Of a stretch of 64,000 nucleotides of DNA, positions 19,432-27,816 are shown piece by piece. A program made the position numbers and the translations under genes. The notes below the pieces were generated by a model. It saw only the letters and a list, made by a program, of their open reading frames with translations, had not been told where the DNA came from and did not search any database. Each line of letters opens with the position of its first letter. The stretch's first letter is position 1. The stretch comes from Chloroflexi bacterium UBA6077. GTDB taxonomy: Bacteria > Chloroflexota > UBA6077. The stretch covers positions 104,092 to 168,091 of the forward strand of contig DIXP01000105.1 in the NCBI GenBank assembly GCA_002436065.1. The letters run 5' to 3'.

Positions 19432-20825
19432 CGGCTGGGACTAGCCAACAGTCGGAATCGCTGGGACATGGACCCGCATCGCAGCCCGCGGCTCCAAACA
19501 GTGACACGGTCGGGACCAAGCGGTGGCGGCCAAGGGCATCGGAGGGATGGGTCTACGCTCTGGCGGCTCCCTGCCCGTTGCTGGGCGCAGCCGCGATCGC
19601 CCGCATGTACACATTGGGACACCCTTTGGACATCGAGACCATTGCCGCAACGGCGGCCGGCGTCGCGGCGCTGGTACTGGCGATGCTGCTGGTCGCCCTC
19701 GGTTGTGGCTACCTCTCCCTTCGCTACCATCTCGGAGCCACCGATCTCACCATCAGCTGGCTGTGGGTTCGGGAGACGATTCCCTTGACACATATCGACG
19801 AGGTCTTCGGTGGTGTTGGCCATGGGACCCTGGCGAAGGTAAAGGGGATCAGTCTGCCTGGATACCACGTGGGCGTGGCGAATCTGGAAACGCTGGGGCG
19901 GGTGAGCTTCTACGGCACCACAAACGACCTATCCGAGGTGATCGTGATCGTTGCAGGGGGTCGCTCGTACGGCATCACGCCCTCTAATGCGAGGGCCTTC
20001 GCCTCCATTCTCATCGAACGGCTGAAGGCGATACCCGACGACGAGGTGCACCTCGGCCCAGGACCGCACACCACCACCCCACGCCTGCCGGCGCTCGTCC
20101 CCCAGGACCTGGGAAGCGCCTGCAAATGGGCCGCCATCGTAGCCCTGGCAACCTCGCTCTGCGCGCTGCTCCAGCTGTCGGTGCCTGTTCCAGACACACA
20201 CAGTCCCTCGGGCGCCGCCGCCTATTCCGAGATCAATGACTGGACGTCGGTAGGGCACACCTTCAGGACCGATCGCGATGGCCTTCGTCGTATAGAAGTC
20301 CCGCTGACAACGCTGAAGGCTACAGAGGTGGCTGATGTGCAGTTCTACGTTAGAGAAGAGCCACGAGGGGCCAATCTCAGAACAGTCAAGAAACGGCTCA
20401 CCGAGCTGAGCGAAGGCAAGATCCTGGACTACTACGGTACCCGCTGGCAAGATTTGCCATGGGTGGTGTTCGAGTTCGAGCCGCTGTACGGCTATGCTGG
20501 AAAAGAACTCTACTTCAACATCGAGGGCAAGGATATCCCCAAAGCCAACACCGTACAGACCCTGTTCGCCTATCCCAATGGGTACCGCCGAGGCGAAGCC
20601 TACCAAGCAGAGAGCCCTGCTGGCGCAGGCATGGTGTTCCGGACCTACGCCACCGGCAGCATTTCCGATGCGCTGTCGATGAGCTTCCCGCTCCTGGCAA
20701 GCGGCAGGCAAGGTTTCCTGGCATCCGAGAGCGTCTATCAGGCCATCGCCGTGGCCGCCACCACCTTGCTGGTGGCCCTGGCCGTTATGACAGCGCGTCT
20801 GGCGGTTCAGGAGGACCAGAAGTAG
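19428..20825 (+). CDS. unknown membrane protein with PH-like segment
   Basis: Not recognised. The 465 residues comprise two hydrophobic segments near residues 45-95, a soluble stretch whose start (YHLGATDLTISWLWVRETIPLTHI cut at residue-level resembles the Y..T...L.I..G....IPL..I pattern) looks like a bacterial PH domain, a third membrane segment near 230-250, an extracytoplasmic region of about 190 residues, and a last membrane helix near 440-458. The GTG start overlaps the dehydratase stop by four bases, so it is translationally coupled to the sugar pathway. A role in export or chain control is possible but unproven. Confidence 0.6.
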   Translation: MTAGTSQQSESLGHGPASQPAAPNSDTVGTKRWRPRASEGWVYALAAPCPLLGAAAIARMYTLGHPLDIETIAATAAGVAALVLAMLLVALGCGYLSLRYHLGATDLTISWLWVRETIPLTHIDEVFGGVGHGTLAKVKGISLPGYHVGVANLETLGRVSFYGTTNDLSEVIVIVAGGRSYGITPSNARAFASILIERLKAIPDDEVHLGPGPHTTTPRLPALVPQDLGSACKWAAIVALATSLCALLQLSVPVPDTHSPSGAAAYSEINDWTSVGHTFRTDRDGLRRIEVPLTTLKATEVADVQFYVREEPRGANLRTVKKRLTELSEGKILDYYGTRWQDLPWVVFEFEPLYGYAGKELYFNIEGKDIPKANTVQTLFAYPNGYRRGEAYQAESPAGAGMVFRTYATGSISDALSMSFPLLASGRQGFLASESVYQAIAVAATTLLVALAVMTARLAVQEDQK

Positions 20826-22117
20826 GTGTGGGTGATCATGCTGTAGAGGGCAACCCCGTTGAGGCAGAGGAAAAGCGCCAGAAGGATCGCCAGTCCAATC
20901 GGCCACGATCTTCGAGGAGCGATCCGGCTCAGGCCCAGGGCCACGAAGCAGGCGAAGGGAAGCAGCGCCGGGAACAGGTAGCGGGCATGGGTAGGGGGCC
21001 AGATGTCCCTGGTGACGGAGAAGGAGGCCGTGCCGGCAACCACACTCAGGTGCTGCAGCAGGGAGAGGGTCCACACTCCTATAGAAGCCAGTCCCAGCAT
21101 CGCTACACACGCATACTTGCGGCCGCCCGTTGGTTGCCCCTCCGCGGGTTTCCCCATGTTGACGCCGGCCAGCCACAACACCAACCCCACCGCGGCCGGG
21201 AGTACCACAATCGCACCCAGCCAGTAGACCGGCTCCGGAGGCATGGCATCGGCCACCCAGAGCGGGAGCCAGAAGCTCTTCCATTGATGGGCGAAGGGCT
21301 CAGGCTCAGGTGTCGGAATGGCATGTAGCTTGACCCACATGCTCTCCAGGCGGGGGACGTATCTCTCCAACTGCCCGCGTGCCAGCAGTCCGCCGGCCAC
21401 TAGGGCTGCGCACAGTGTGGCCGCCGACAGGGCAAATCCCCAGAAGGGAAACCTGCGCGTCCTCCAACACCGATGGCAACCCACGACGGCTAGCGCCAGG
21501 CCAACAGCCGCGACAACTGCCCACGCGGTCGGCTTTGAGGCCACTGCCACTACCAGAAAGACCGCTAGCGCAACCATTGATCCCCTACTGAACCCGCGAA
21601 GGATCATCCGCGCCGCGATGTAGAGCAGGGCGGCGGAAGAGAACGCTGCCAGATTGTCGTTGCTGATGACGCTGCCCATCCAGAGTCGTCCGGGTAGAAG
21701 CGCGACGATCGCGGGGGCAGCCAGACGGACAAATCGATCGTGGGGGGATAGCAAGCGAGCCGTCAGGTAGGCGAGCAGCACCTCGCCGAGCAGCAGGGCC
21801 AGGGAGACCATCCTCCCGAAGAATATCTGCACCTCTTCGGGCTGGCCCGAGGAGACAATCAGACTACTCGCAACCATCCAGTAGTAGGTAGGCGCGTGCC
21901 CCCGGACGCTCTTTGCTGGGGCGGGAGTGCTGGCCATCAAGGCTGGATCGCCCCTGGTATCCCAGACAAGCCGCACGTAGTCCCAGTGCGCATCCTCGTC
22001 CGGACCGCCGAATGCAGGGGTCACCACCGCGTACGCTACGCCCAGAGTCAGGCACAGGAGTAACAGGACTAGCAGGTATTGATACTCTAACCTGCTTCGG
22101 CCTGGCTCACAGCTCAT
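20807..22117 (-). CDS. GT39/DUF2142-like polytopic glycosyltransferase
   Basis: A 436-residue membrane protein with about ten or eleven hydrophobic segments. The first extracytoplasmic loop carries FGGPDEDAHW with D40-E41, the acidic pair placed as in GT-C enzymes (GT39, DUF2142) that use polyprenyl-phosphate sugars. The frame stays open to 22285, but the extra residues are Ser/Arg/Thr-rich shadow of the upstream gene, so the ATG at 22117, which overlaps that gene's stop by 11 bases, is the likely start. Its 3' end overlaps the convergent gene ending at 20825 by 19 bases. Confidence 0.78.
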   Translation of the reverse strand: MSCEPGRSRLEYQYLLVLLLLCLTLGVAYAVVTPAFGGPDEDAHWDYVRLVWDTRGDPALMASTPAPAKSVRGHAPTYYWMVASSLIVSSGQPEEVQIFFGRMVSLALLLGEVLLAYLTARLLSPHDRFVRLAAPAIVALLPGRLWMGSVISNDNLAAFSSAALLYIAARMILRGFSRGSMVALAVFLVVAVASKPTAWAVVAAVGLALAVVGCHRCWRTRRFPFWGFALSAATLCAALVAGGLLARGQLERYVPRLESMWVKLHAIPTPEPEPFAHQWKSFWLPLWVADAMPPEPVYWLGAIVVLPAAVGLVLWLAGVNMGKPAEGQPTGGRKYACVAMLGLASIGVWTLSLLQHLSVVAGTASFSVTRDIWPPTHARYLFPALLPFACFVALGLSRIAPRRSWPIGLAILLALFLCLNGVALYSMITHTYFWSS

Positions 22118-23363
22118 CGTAGAACTGCTCCGCGTCCACCCGCTGGTCGTACTCATCGCCTCCACACAGCTTGTGGCAGACACGGCACTCAGCCGGCTTG
22201 TCCTCCAACCGCATCCGCGCCCTGAACCGCCGGTACAACTCCCCGTTCCAGACCTCCAGCGCGTCCTGCTCCTTGAGATCGCCAAGGACGCGGTTGCTGT
22301 AGCAGCAGCAGTTCACCGTGCCGTCGTCCCGGACGTAGAAGGTCTGCCAGGGCTCGTGGCAGATGAGTGATGGGTGATGAGTGATGAGTGATGGAAGTTG
22401 CAGGTCGAATGGGTAGGAGGCGGTAGCGGCAACCTCGCGGGCAGCTTCGGACACCGCCGCGAGCTGGGAGCGGAGTTCGGGATCGAGGATGGACTGCTCC
22501 TCCAGGGAGGGATTGACGACGGTGAGCGGCATCACCACCATCCCTGCGCAGCGCAGGTCGATCGCGAGCCGCACCGCATCGGGGATCTCCTGGAGGTTAT
22601 CCCTCATGGCTGTGTACTGCAGCTCCAGCACCGGCTTGACCTGCTCAATATCCAGTGCTGAGTACTGACTGCTGACGGCTGACTGCTGATCGCTGACGGC
22701 TGACCGCTGATCGCTGATCGCTGATCGCTTGATCTCGTTGAAGCGGCGCAGGTTGGCGAGGACTCGCTCGTAGTTCGCGCCGGTGATCACCCGCTCGTAG
22801 GTCTCCTTGGTGCCGCCGCTGAAGGAGATCATCAGGAGATCCTGCTGTAGCTCCACCATCGCTCTGGCAATGGGCTCGGTCAGCAGCATCGCGTTGGAGT
22901 TGAGGCCGACGAAGACGTCCCGCTCCTTCGCAATGCGCAGCATCTCCACAAAGTCGGGGTTCATCAGCGGCTCGCCCAGGCCGAAGAGGCTGAGGCGGCT
23001 GCCCGGCTCCAGGAGAGGCTCCAGCTTGGCGAAGGTCTCCAGACTCATGTTCTGCCTGACCCGGCGGGTGGTCTCAGGAAAGGAGAGACGGCACATGAAG
23101 CAGTGGAGGTTGCAGCGGGTGGATGCCTCGGCGTAGACGAGGATCGGCTTGGAGCGCAGCGTCTCAGGAAGGGTGCGCAACTCCTGCCCGTTCAGGTCCC
23201 AGTTGGAGAGCGGCAGCGGGGGGCGATCCGCTACATGAGACGTGCCGCTGCCCAGCCGCCAACGCGTGTAGTCTCGGACGTCGCGGCCAAGACCGAGAGG
23301 TCCTTTCTGAGCGAGGGATCGCCAGGCCCTGGCGAGGAGACTGGAGTTGGAAGGATAGGACAT
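22107..23363 (-). CDS. radical SAM protein with SPASM-like C-terminus
   Basis: A 418-residue radical SAM enzyme. The [4Fe-4S]-binding CxxxCxxC is C84-C88-C91 in STRCNLHCFMC, followed by LSLFGLGEPLMNPDF (the GGEP-equivalent). The C-terminus holds a Cys-rich auxiliary cluster region: ICHEPWQTFYVRDDGTVNCCC and CRVCHKLCGGDEY. Two low-complexity insertions encoded by heptanucleotide repeats lie inside it, one giving a heptapeptide pattern (SAISDQR, SAVSDQQ, SAVSSQY). It is coupled to the downstream GT39-like gene and divergent from the dksA-like gene. Such enzymes modify peptides or sugars; the substrate is unknown. Confidence 0.88.
   Translation of the reverse strand: MSYPSNSSLLARAWRSLAQKGPLGLGRDVRDYTRWRLGSGTSHVADRPPLPLSNWDLNGQELRTLPETLRSKPILVYAEASTRCNLHCFMCRLSFPETTRRVRQNMSLETFAKLEPLLEPGSRLSLFGLGEPLMNPDFVEMLRIAKERDVFVGLNSNAMLLTEPIARAMVELQQDLLMISFSGGTKETYERVITGANYERVLANLRRFNEIKRSAISDQRSAVSDQQSAVSSQYSALDIEQVKPVLELQYTAMRDNLQEIPDAVRLAIDLRCAGMVVMPLTVVNPSLEEQSILDPELRSQLAAVSEAAREVAATASYPFDLQLPSLITHHPSLICHEPWQTFYVRDDGTVNCCCYSNRVLGDLKEQDALEVWNGELYRRFRARMRLEDKPAECRVCHKLCGGDEYDQRVDAEQFYDEL
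22361..22395 (+). repeat. heptanucleotide repeat block (GATGAGT units)
   Basis: Four to five tandem copies of a 7-base unit, GATGAGT with one GATGGGT variant, lie inside the radical SAM gene and encode residues ITHHPSLI on the minus strand. They sit between the core and the Cys-rich C-terminal region. Confidence 0.8.
22657..22736 (+). repeat. heptanucleotide repeat block (NGCTGAY units)
   Basis: About eleven tandem 7-base units of consensus NGCTGAY (TGCTGAC, GGCTGAC, CGCTGAT and so on) interrupt the radical SAM gene without breaking its frame. Three units equal 21 bases, so the minus-strand product is a repeated heptapeptide of the form SA-V/I-S-D-Q-Q/R. Confidence 0.85.
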
Positions 23364-23429
23364 CTGCTAGCACCTGCATAGAGTTGAAGGGCTCGGCCAT
23401 TATATGGCTCGGCCATCGAGCGCGCAAAC

Positions 23430-23458
23430 TTGCCATTCCCCCATCGTGCCTATAGAAT
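23430..23458 (+). promoter_or_regulatory. candidate sigma-70 promoter for the dksA-lspA-rluD-gltX operon
   Basis: TTGCCA at 23430-23435, a 17-base spacer and TAGAAT at 23453-23458. It lies in the divergent gap between the radical SAM gene and the dksA-like gene, 119 bases before the ATG at 23578. Each hexamer matches the consensus at five of six positions; no transcript evidence is available. Confidence 0.5.
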
Positions 23459-23577
23459 CCCCTTGGAGCGGCATGCCGTTTGCCATCCTGGATGGGTTGC
23501 CTTTCCTGGCAACGAGGTGGATCACCATCGTAGGCCCACCGGGAGACGGTGGCCTATCGAAAGGCTGGTTGGCAAAC

Positions 23578-23943
23578 ATGGCTACGACCAAGACGGACCT
23601 GCGCGAGAGGTTGCTGGAGGAGCGGAAGAAGCTCCTCGAGGAGATCGACGCCTTTGGGTACCTCCACTCCGACGGTCTGGGCACCACCACGGAGTACGAG
23701 TACTACGGCAACCACCCGGCGGACATCGCTTCGGAGACCTTCGAGCACGAGAGCAACCTGGCGCTGGAGATGAACCTCCGACGCCAGCTCCAATCCACTG
23801 ATGACGCCCTGCGCAGGATGGACGAAGGCAGCTACGGCTTCTGCTCCAACTGCGGCGAGGAGATACCGCTGGAGCGCCTGGAGGCACTGCCCCAGGCCAA
23901 CCTCTGCATCAAGTGCAAACGGAAACAGGAGCACCAGCACTGA
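23578..23943 (+). CDS. TraR/DksA family zinc-finger protein
   Basis: A 121-residue transcription-factor-like protein. The N-terminal half is a predicted coiled coil (TDLRERLLEERKKLLEEI and a second helix SNLALEMNLRRQLQSTDDAL). The C-terminal C4 zinc finger is CSNCGEEIPLERL then LCIKCKRK, with spacing C-x2-C-x17-C-x2-C. Family members bind the RNA polymerase secondary channel. The frame is open upstream to 23404, but that stretch holds the promoter and lacks family similarity, so the ATG at 23578 is taken. It is the first gene of the housekeeping block. Confidence 0.9.
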   Translation: MATTKTDLRERLLEERKKLLEEIDAFGYLHSDGLGTTTEYEYYGNHPADIASETFEHESNLALEMNLRRQLQSTDDALRRMDEGSYGFCSNCGEEIPLERLEALPQANLCIKCKRKQEHQH

Positions 23944-24494
23944 CCCAGGAGCCGCGACACAGCACCACGCCAGCAGTGGATTCCACATCCAGCCGAAACA
24001 GGGGCCCGTCCTCCAGGACGGCGCTCGTGCTGTTCACGGCCCTATTGGTGCTTGCGCTGGACCAGGCCAGCAAGGCGGCCGTACGCGATCTGCTGGTGGA
24101 CTCGGGCGGCGGCTCCATCCGGGTCCTCGGTGAGTGGGTGAAGCTGACCTACGTGGAGAATCGGGGGGCTGCGTTCGGACTGCTGCAGGACCAGTCGCTC
24201 TTCTTCCTGATCGTTGGGGGGCTGGTGGTGGCCGGCATCCTGATCGGCCAGAGGTTTGTGCCGTCTCACAGGACAACCCTGGCTGTCTGCCTTGGGATGC
24301 AGCTGGGCGGGGCACTGGGCAACATGCTGGACCGGGTCCGCTTCGGCCACGTATTCGACTTTGTGGACCTCACCTTCTGGCCGGTATTTAACATCGCCGA
24401 TTCTGCGATCGTGGTCGGCGTGGGCATCCTGGCGTACCATCTCCTGATGTCCCCATCCCAGCAGCAGATCAAGAGCAGCGATCCGGCGCCGTGA
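23913..24494 (+). CDS. lspA: lipoprotein signal peptidase (signal peptidase II)
   Basis: Aspartic protease that cleaves lipoprotein signal peptides in the membrane. Four hydrophobic segments are present; catalytic aspartates lie in GNMLDRVRFGHVFDFVD and FNIADSAIVVGV, and VENRGAAFGLLQ and ALDQASKAAV are family signatures. The start is uncertain: GTG at 23913 overlaps the dksA-like gene by 31 bases and gives 193 residues, GTG at 23976 gives 172, nearer the usual length; a CTG at 23940 has AGGAG eight bases upstream. A lipoprotein substrate candidate is encoded nearby at 27120. Confidence 0.92.
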   Translation: MQTETGAPALTQEPRHSTTPAVDSTSSRNRGPSSRTALVLFTALLVLALDQASKAAVRDLLVDSGGGSIRVLGEWVKLTYVENRGAAFGLLQDQSLFFLIVGGLVVAGILIGQRFVPSHRTTLAVCLGMQLGGALGNMLDRVRFGHVFDFVDLTFWPVFNIADSAIVVGVGILAYHLLMSPSQQQIKSSDPAP

Positions 24495-25420
24495 GACAGG
24501 TTGTCGCGGAGCAGGACGCGGGGACGCGCCTGGACGTCTACCTGGCCAAGGCTCATCCCGAGCGGTCCAGGGCAGCCTGGCAGAGGGCAATCGAAGAGGG
24601 GTTGATCTCCGTCAACGGGATGCTGCCCAGGGCCAGCACCAGGCTCTCCCAGAGCGACAGGGTGGAGATCACCGAGCCCACCGAGGAAGAGCCGAAGCTG
24701 GGCGCGAAGCTCCCACTGCTGTGCGTCGTCTACGAGGATCCGGCAGTCGTGGTGATAGACAAGCAAGCGGGCGTAGTGGTACACCCTGCTCCCGGCCACC
24801 CCACGGACACCCTGTCGGATGCCCTGGTGGCCCGCTATCCGGAGATCCGGGGGGTGCCGAGCCCCGGTCGTCCCGGCATCGTTCACCGTCTGGACAAGGA
24901 GACCTCGGGTCTCATGGTGGTCGCGCGGACGGCCGACGCCCTGGACAACCTTCAGCGTCAGCTGAAGGAGCGCTCCATGGAGAAGCACTATCTGGTGCTG
25001 GTGGAGGGAACTCTGACCGACGACAGGGGCTTCATCGACCTACCTATCGAGCGGGACAGGATCCGGCGGCAGCACATGGCAGTGCAACTGGAGGGGAAGC
25101 GCGCCCAAACCTTCTTCACCGTCCTGGATCGCATCGATGGCTACAGCTACGTGGATGCCAAGCCGATCAGCGGCAGGACCCATCAGATACGGGTGCACTT
25201 CAGCTACATAGGCCATCCGGTAGCAGGGGACAGGCTGTACGGCAGCGGCAAAGGTCCCAACGGGCTCAGCCGTCAGTTCCTACACGCCGCTCAGCTTTCC
25301 TTCGATTCGCCTCTGACTAACGAGAGGATGACATTCCGGTCGCCTCTCCCCCCGGACCTGAGGGAGTGCCTGGAGTGGCTGAGAAAGCACCGACCACGGC
25401 TCGAAAAGGAGAGAGAATGA
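24491..25420 (+). CDS. rluD: RluA/RluD-family ribosomal pseudouridine synthase
   Basis: Converts uridine to pseudouridine in 23S rRNA or tRNA. The N-terminal S4-like RNA-binding part is AGTRLDVYLAKAHPERSR to LISVNG; the catalytic motif GIVHRLDKETSGLMVV has the nucleophilic Asp near residue 136; ISGRTHQIRVHF is the family's conserved C-terminal motif. The 309-residue length is normal. The GTG start overlaps the lspA stop by four bases, and the stop overlaps the gltX ATG. Which uridine is modified is not fixed by sequence, so rluD is the best but not certain symbol. Confidence 0.9.
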   Translation: MRQVVAEQDAGTRLDVYLAKAHPERSRAAWQRAIEEGLISVNGMLPRASTRLSQSDRVEITEPTEEEPKLGAKLPLLCVVYEDPAVVVIDKQAGVVVHPAPGHPTDTLSDALVARYPEIRGVPSPGRPGIVHRLDKETSGLMVVARTADALDNLQRQLKERSMEKHYLVLVEGTLTDDRGFIDLPIERDRIRRQHMAVQLEGKRAQTFFTVLDRIDGYSYVDAKPISGRTHQIRVHFSYIGHPVAGDRLYGSGKGPNGLSRQFLHAAQLSFDSPLTNERMTFRSPLPPDLRECLEWLRKHRPRLEKERE

Positions 25421-26895
25421 GCGAAAAGGAAACCGTGAGGACGCGTATAGCGCCCAGCCCTACCGGGCTGCCGCACATCGGCAACTTCAGGACCATCGTC
25501 TTCAACTGGCTCTTTGCCAGGCATCACGGCGGCCAGTTTGTTGTCCGGATCGAGGACACCGACGTGGCCAGGAGGGTAGAGGGGGCAGTGGAGGCCATGC
25601 TGGAGGGACTCCGCTGGCTCGGCCTCGATTGGGACGAGGGTCCCATTGTGGGAGGCCCCTACGGCCCCTACCTGCAGTCTCAGCGGCTCCCCATCTACCA
25701 GGAGCAGGCCGAACGGCTGATCGCGCAGGGAAACGCCTACTACTGCTTCTGCACCCCCGAGAGACTGACGGCCATGAGGGAGGAGCAGCAGAGACAGAAG
25801 CAACCCCCGGGGTACGACCGCATCTGCCGCACCCTGTCCAAAGAGGAGGTGGATGAGAGGAGGGCGCAGGGACTGGTACCGGTGATCCGGTTCAGAGTGC
25901 CTCTGGAGGGCTCAACCAGCTTCCACGACCTGATCCACGGAGACATCACCTTCCCCAACGCCGCCCTGGACGACTTCGTCATAATCAAGTCCGACGGCTA
26001 TCCCACCTACCACCTGGCCCACATGGTGGACGACCATCTGATGCGGATCACCCACGTCATGAGGGCCGACGAGTGGATATCCAGCACACCGCGCCACATC
26101 CTGCTGTACCAGGCGTTGGGTTGGGAACCCCCCAAGTTCGCCCACGTGCCGCAGATCCTGGGCCCCGACCGGGCGAAGCTGAGCAAACGGCATGGGGCCA
26201 CCTCCGTCATCGCCTACAAGGAGCTGGGTTATCTGCCGGAGGCGATGCTCAACTACCTGTCGCTGCTGGGCTGGGCGTACGATGCATCCACTGAGATTAT
26301 GTCAAGAGATGAGCTGGTACGCTACTTCTCCATAGAGAAGATCAACAAGACCGGCGCCATCTTCGACATCACCAAGCTGGACTGGATGAACGGCCACTAC
26401 ATCCGCCGGCTGAGCGTGTCGGACCTCACCTCGCGCCTGATGCCCTATCTGGAAACGGCCGGACTGACCACGGAAAAGGACCGGAGCTACGTCGAGCAGA
26501 TCGTGCCCTTGATTCAGGAGCGAATTCGGAAGCTGAGCGAGGTCGGTGAACTAACAGACTTCTTCTTCGCTGCTACACTGGAGTACGACAGCAAGCTACT
26601 GGTCCCCAAGGGATTGGATGCCGCGGCTGCCCTGGTCGCGCTTCGAGCCGCCCGGGAGCGGCTGGTACCCCTCGCCGAATGGAATAGGGAAGCCCTGGAG
26701 AGCGCCATTCGCCCGCTGGCGGAAGCGCTGGCCATCAAGACAGGTCAGCTGTTCGGCGTCCTCCGGGTGGCCTCCACCGGCAAGACTGCTGCCCCGCCCC
26801 TCTTCGAGACAATGGAGGTGCTGGGCAGAGAGCGGGTGATGGCCCGCATCGATGCAGCCGAGAAGAAGCTGGAGCAGGCCGTACAGTCCGCCTGA
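25417..26895 (+). CDS. gltX: glutamyl-tRNA synthetase
   Basis: Charges tRNA-Glu (and tRNA-Gln where a transamidation route exists). Class I signatures are HIGH as GLPHIGNFRT near residue 20 and KMSKS as AKLSKRHGA near 255. RIEDTDVARRV and YCFCTPERL are typical of bacterial GluRS. Starting at the ATG at 25417, which overlaps the preceding stop as ATGA, gives 492 residues, the normal length; the frame open from 25366 is the tail of the upstream gene read in another frame. A strong hairpin follows the stop. Confidence 0.96.
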   Translation: MSEKETVRTRIAPSPTGLPHIGNFRTIVFNWLFARHHGGQFVVRIEDTDVARRVEGAVEAMLEGLRWLGLDWDEGPIVGGPYGPYLQSQRLPIYQEQAERLIAQGNAYYCFCTPERLTAMREEQQRQKQPPGYDRICRTLSKEEVDERRAQGLVPVIRFRVPLEGSTSFHDLIHGDITFPNAALDDFVIIKSDGYPTYHLAHMVDDHLMRITHVMRADEWISSTPRHILLYQALGWEPPKFAHVPQILGPDRAKLSKRHGATSVIAYKELGYLPEAMLNYLSLLGWAYDASTEIMSRDELVRYFSIEKINKTGAIFDITKLDWMNGHYIRRLSVSDLTSRLMPYLETAGLTTEKDRSYVEQIVPLIQERIRKLSEVGELTDFFFAATLEYDSKLLVPKGLDAAAALVALRAARERLVPLAEWNREALESAIRPLAEALAIKTGQLFGVLRVASTGKTAAPPLFETMEVLGRERVMARIDAAEKKLEQAVQSA

Positions 26896-26911
26896 TGCTC
26901 CGCTAACGTAG

Positions 26912-26942
26912 CCTTAGCAGGCGACCTTGTCGCCTGCTAAGG
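26912..26942 (+). terminator. perfect 14-bp hairpin after gltX
   Basis: CCTTAGCAGGCGAC, a three-base CTT loop, and its exact reverse complement, 17 bases after the gltX stop. Flanking GTAG and CTAC can extend the stem across a small bulge. No U-tract follows, so it may stabilise the 3' end rather than act as a classical intrinsic terminator. Confidence 0.6.
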
Positions 26943-27050
26943 GGCTACCAGTCCTCATCATCTCAGTCTCTCCCTCTCGACCCACACGACGCACAAAGCA
27001 TGGTCCAAGCCTTGCCAGGCACGCACGCTCTGGAAAACCATGCAGAGAGG

Positions 27051-27089
27051 GTCGGGGAAGCGCAGACAGAGAAGGGGCGCTTCCCCGAC
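27051..27089 (+). other. 13-bp inverted repeat upstream of the lipoprotein gene
   Basis: GTCGGGGAAGCGC at 27051-27063 is matched exactly by its reverse complement at 27077-27089 across a 13-base loop. It ends 30 bases before the ATG at 27120 and would lie in the 5' leader of the lipoprotein transcript. It could be a leader hairpin, a terminator part or an operator; nothing distinguishes these. Confidence 0.45.
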
Positions 27090-27119
27090 CAGGACCTCGT
27101 CGAGAAGGAGAGACGATAG

Positions 27120-27773
27120 ATGGTCGCAGACAGAGTGCCCGAGTATCTGTTGCGCGGATCGCGAAGGGCTTTGGCTCCAGCCCTTGCTACCCTTGTCCTA
27201 TTTGCGGTTGTAGGGTGCGGAGCCATTGGAAGCCCGCCGGCAGGAAACGATAGCAGCACCGGCCTTAGTCAGTCTTCAACCTCCCCATCCCAGGGCCTCG
27301 TCCCCGCGACGCAGGCCAACACACCGACTCCAGGCTCGACCGCTGCCCCGCAACAGGACGTGACTCAGGAAGAGGCGCAGGCCGTGGTCCATGCCTATTT
27401 CGACGCCCTTGCTGCGGAGGACTTCCAGCAGGCAGAGAAGTTGACCGCGGGAGAGGCCAACAGACAGACCCGAGAGATCTCGGAGTCAGTACAGCAGGAG
27501 ACCGCCGAGCGGGGATTGGACGCGGACATCGTTGTGAACCGGTTGGAGATGAACCCTGACCCAATCCAACCGGCCACGGGACAGAGCGTAAGGGCCAGCT
27601 TCGGTGCCGAGATCAATGCCGTGGCAGGTTCCTTTTCCGTACAGGCTCATCAGATTGACGGAGAGGCCACGTTCGTGGTCCAGCGCGTAGATGGTGAGAC
27701 CAGGATCACGGATGTCCAAGACATCAGCGGCCTGCCGTTGCCCACTACCGTCCCAACCGCACGCATACCGTGA
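27120..27773 (+). CDS. lipoprotein with an NTF2/DUF4878-like domain
   Basis: A 217-residue secreted lipoprotein. The signal peptide has a basic n-region, a hydrophobic core (LATLVLFAVVG) and a lipobox-like VVGC with the Cys at about residue 33. A Ser/Thr/Pro-rich linker follows, then a soluble domain beginning EEAQAVVHAYFDALAAEDFQQA, resembling the NTF2-like fold of small secreted proteins. AAGGAG lies nine to ten bases before the ATG. It would be processed by the LspA encoded 3 kb upstream. Function is unknown. Confidence 0.78.
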   Translation: MVADRVPEYLLRGSRRALAPALATLVLFAVVGCGAIGSPPAGNDSSTGLSQSSTSPSQGLVPATQANTPTPGSTAAPQQDVTQEEAQAVVHAYFDALAAEDFQQAEKLTAGEANRQTREISESVQQETAERGLDADIVVNRLEMNPDPIQPATGQSVRASFGAEINAVAGSFSVQAHQIDGEATFVVQRVDGETRITDVQDISGLPLPTTVPTARIP

Positions 27774-27816
27774 TGACCAAATCCTCGATATCGTGCTCGG
27801 TCCGGCGGATCACAAG

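Noticed and set aside
19929..21284. Long minus-strand frame of about 451 residues
   Set aside because: It lies opposite the coupled membrane protein gene and in another frame of the GT39-like gene; its translation has no domain logic and is rich in Gly, Arg, His and Cys as expected of a shadow.
22118..22285. N-terminal extension of the GT39-like protein
   Set aside because: Ser/Arg/Thr-rich and encoded by the 3' end of the radical SAM gene in another frame; the ATG at 22117 gives a normal start.
22361..22736. CRISPR-like repeats
   Set aside because: The repeats are contiguous 7-base units without spacers and lie in a coding gene. No CRISPR array was seen anywhere in the window.
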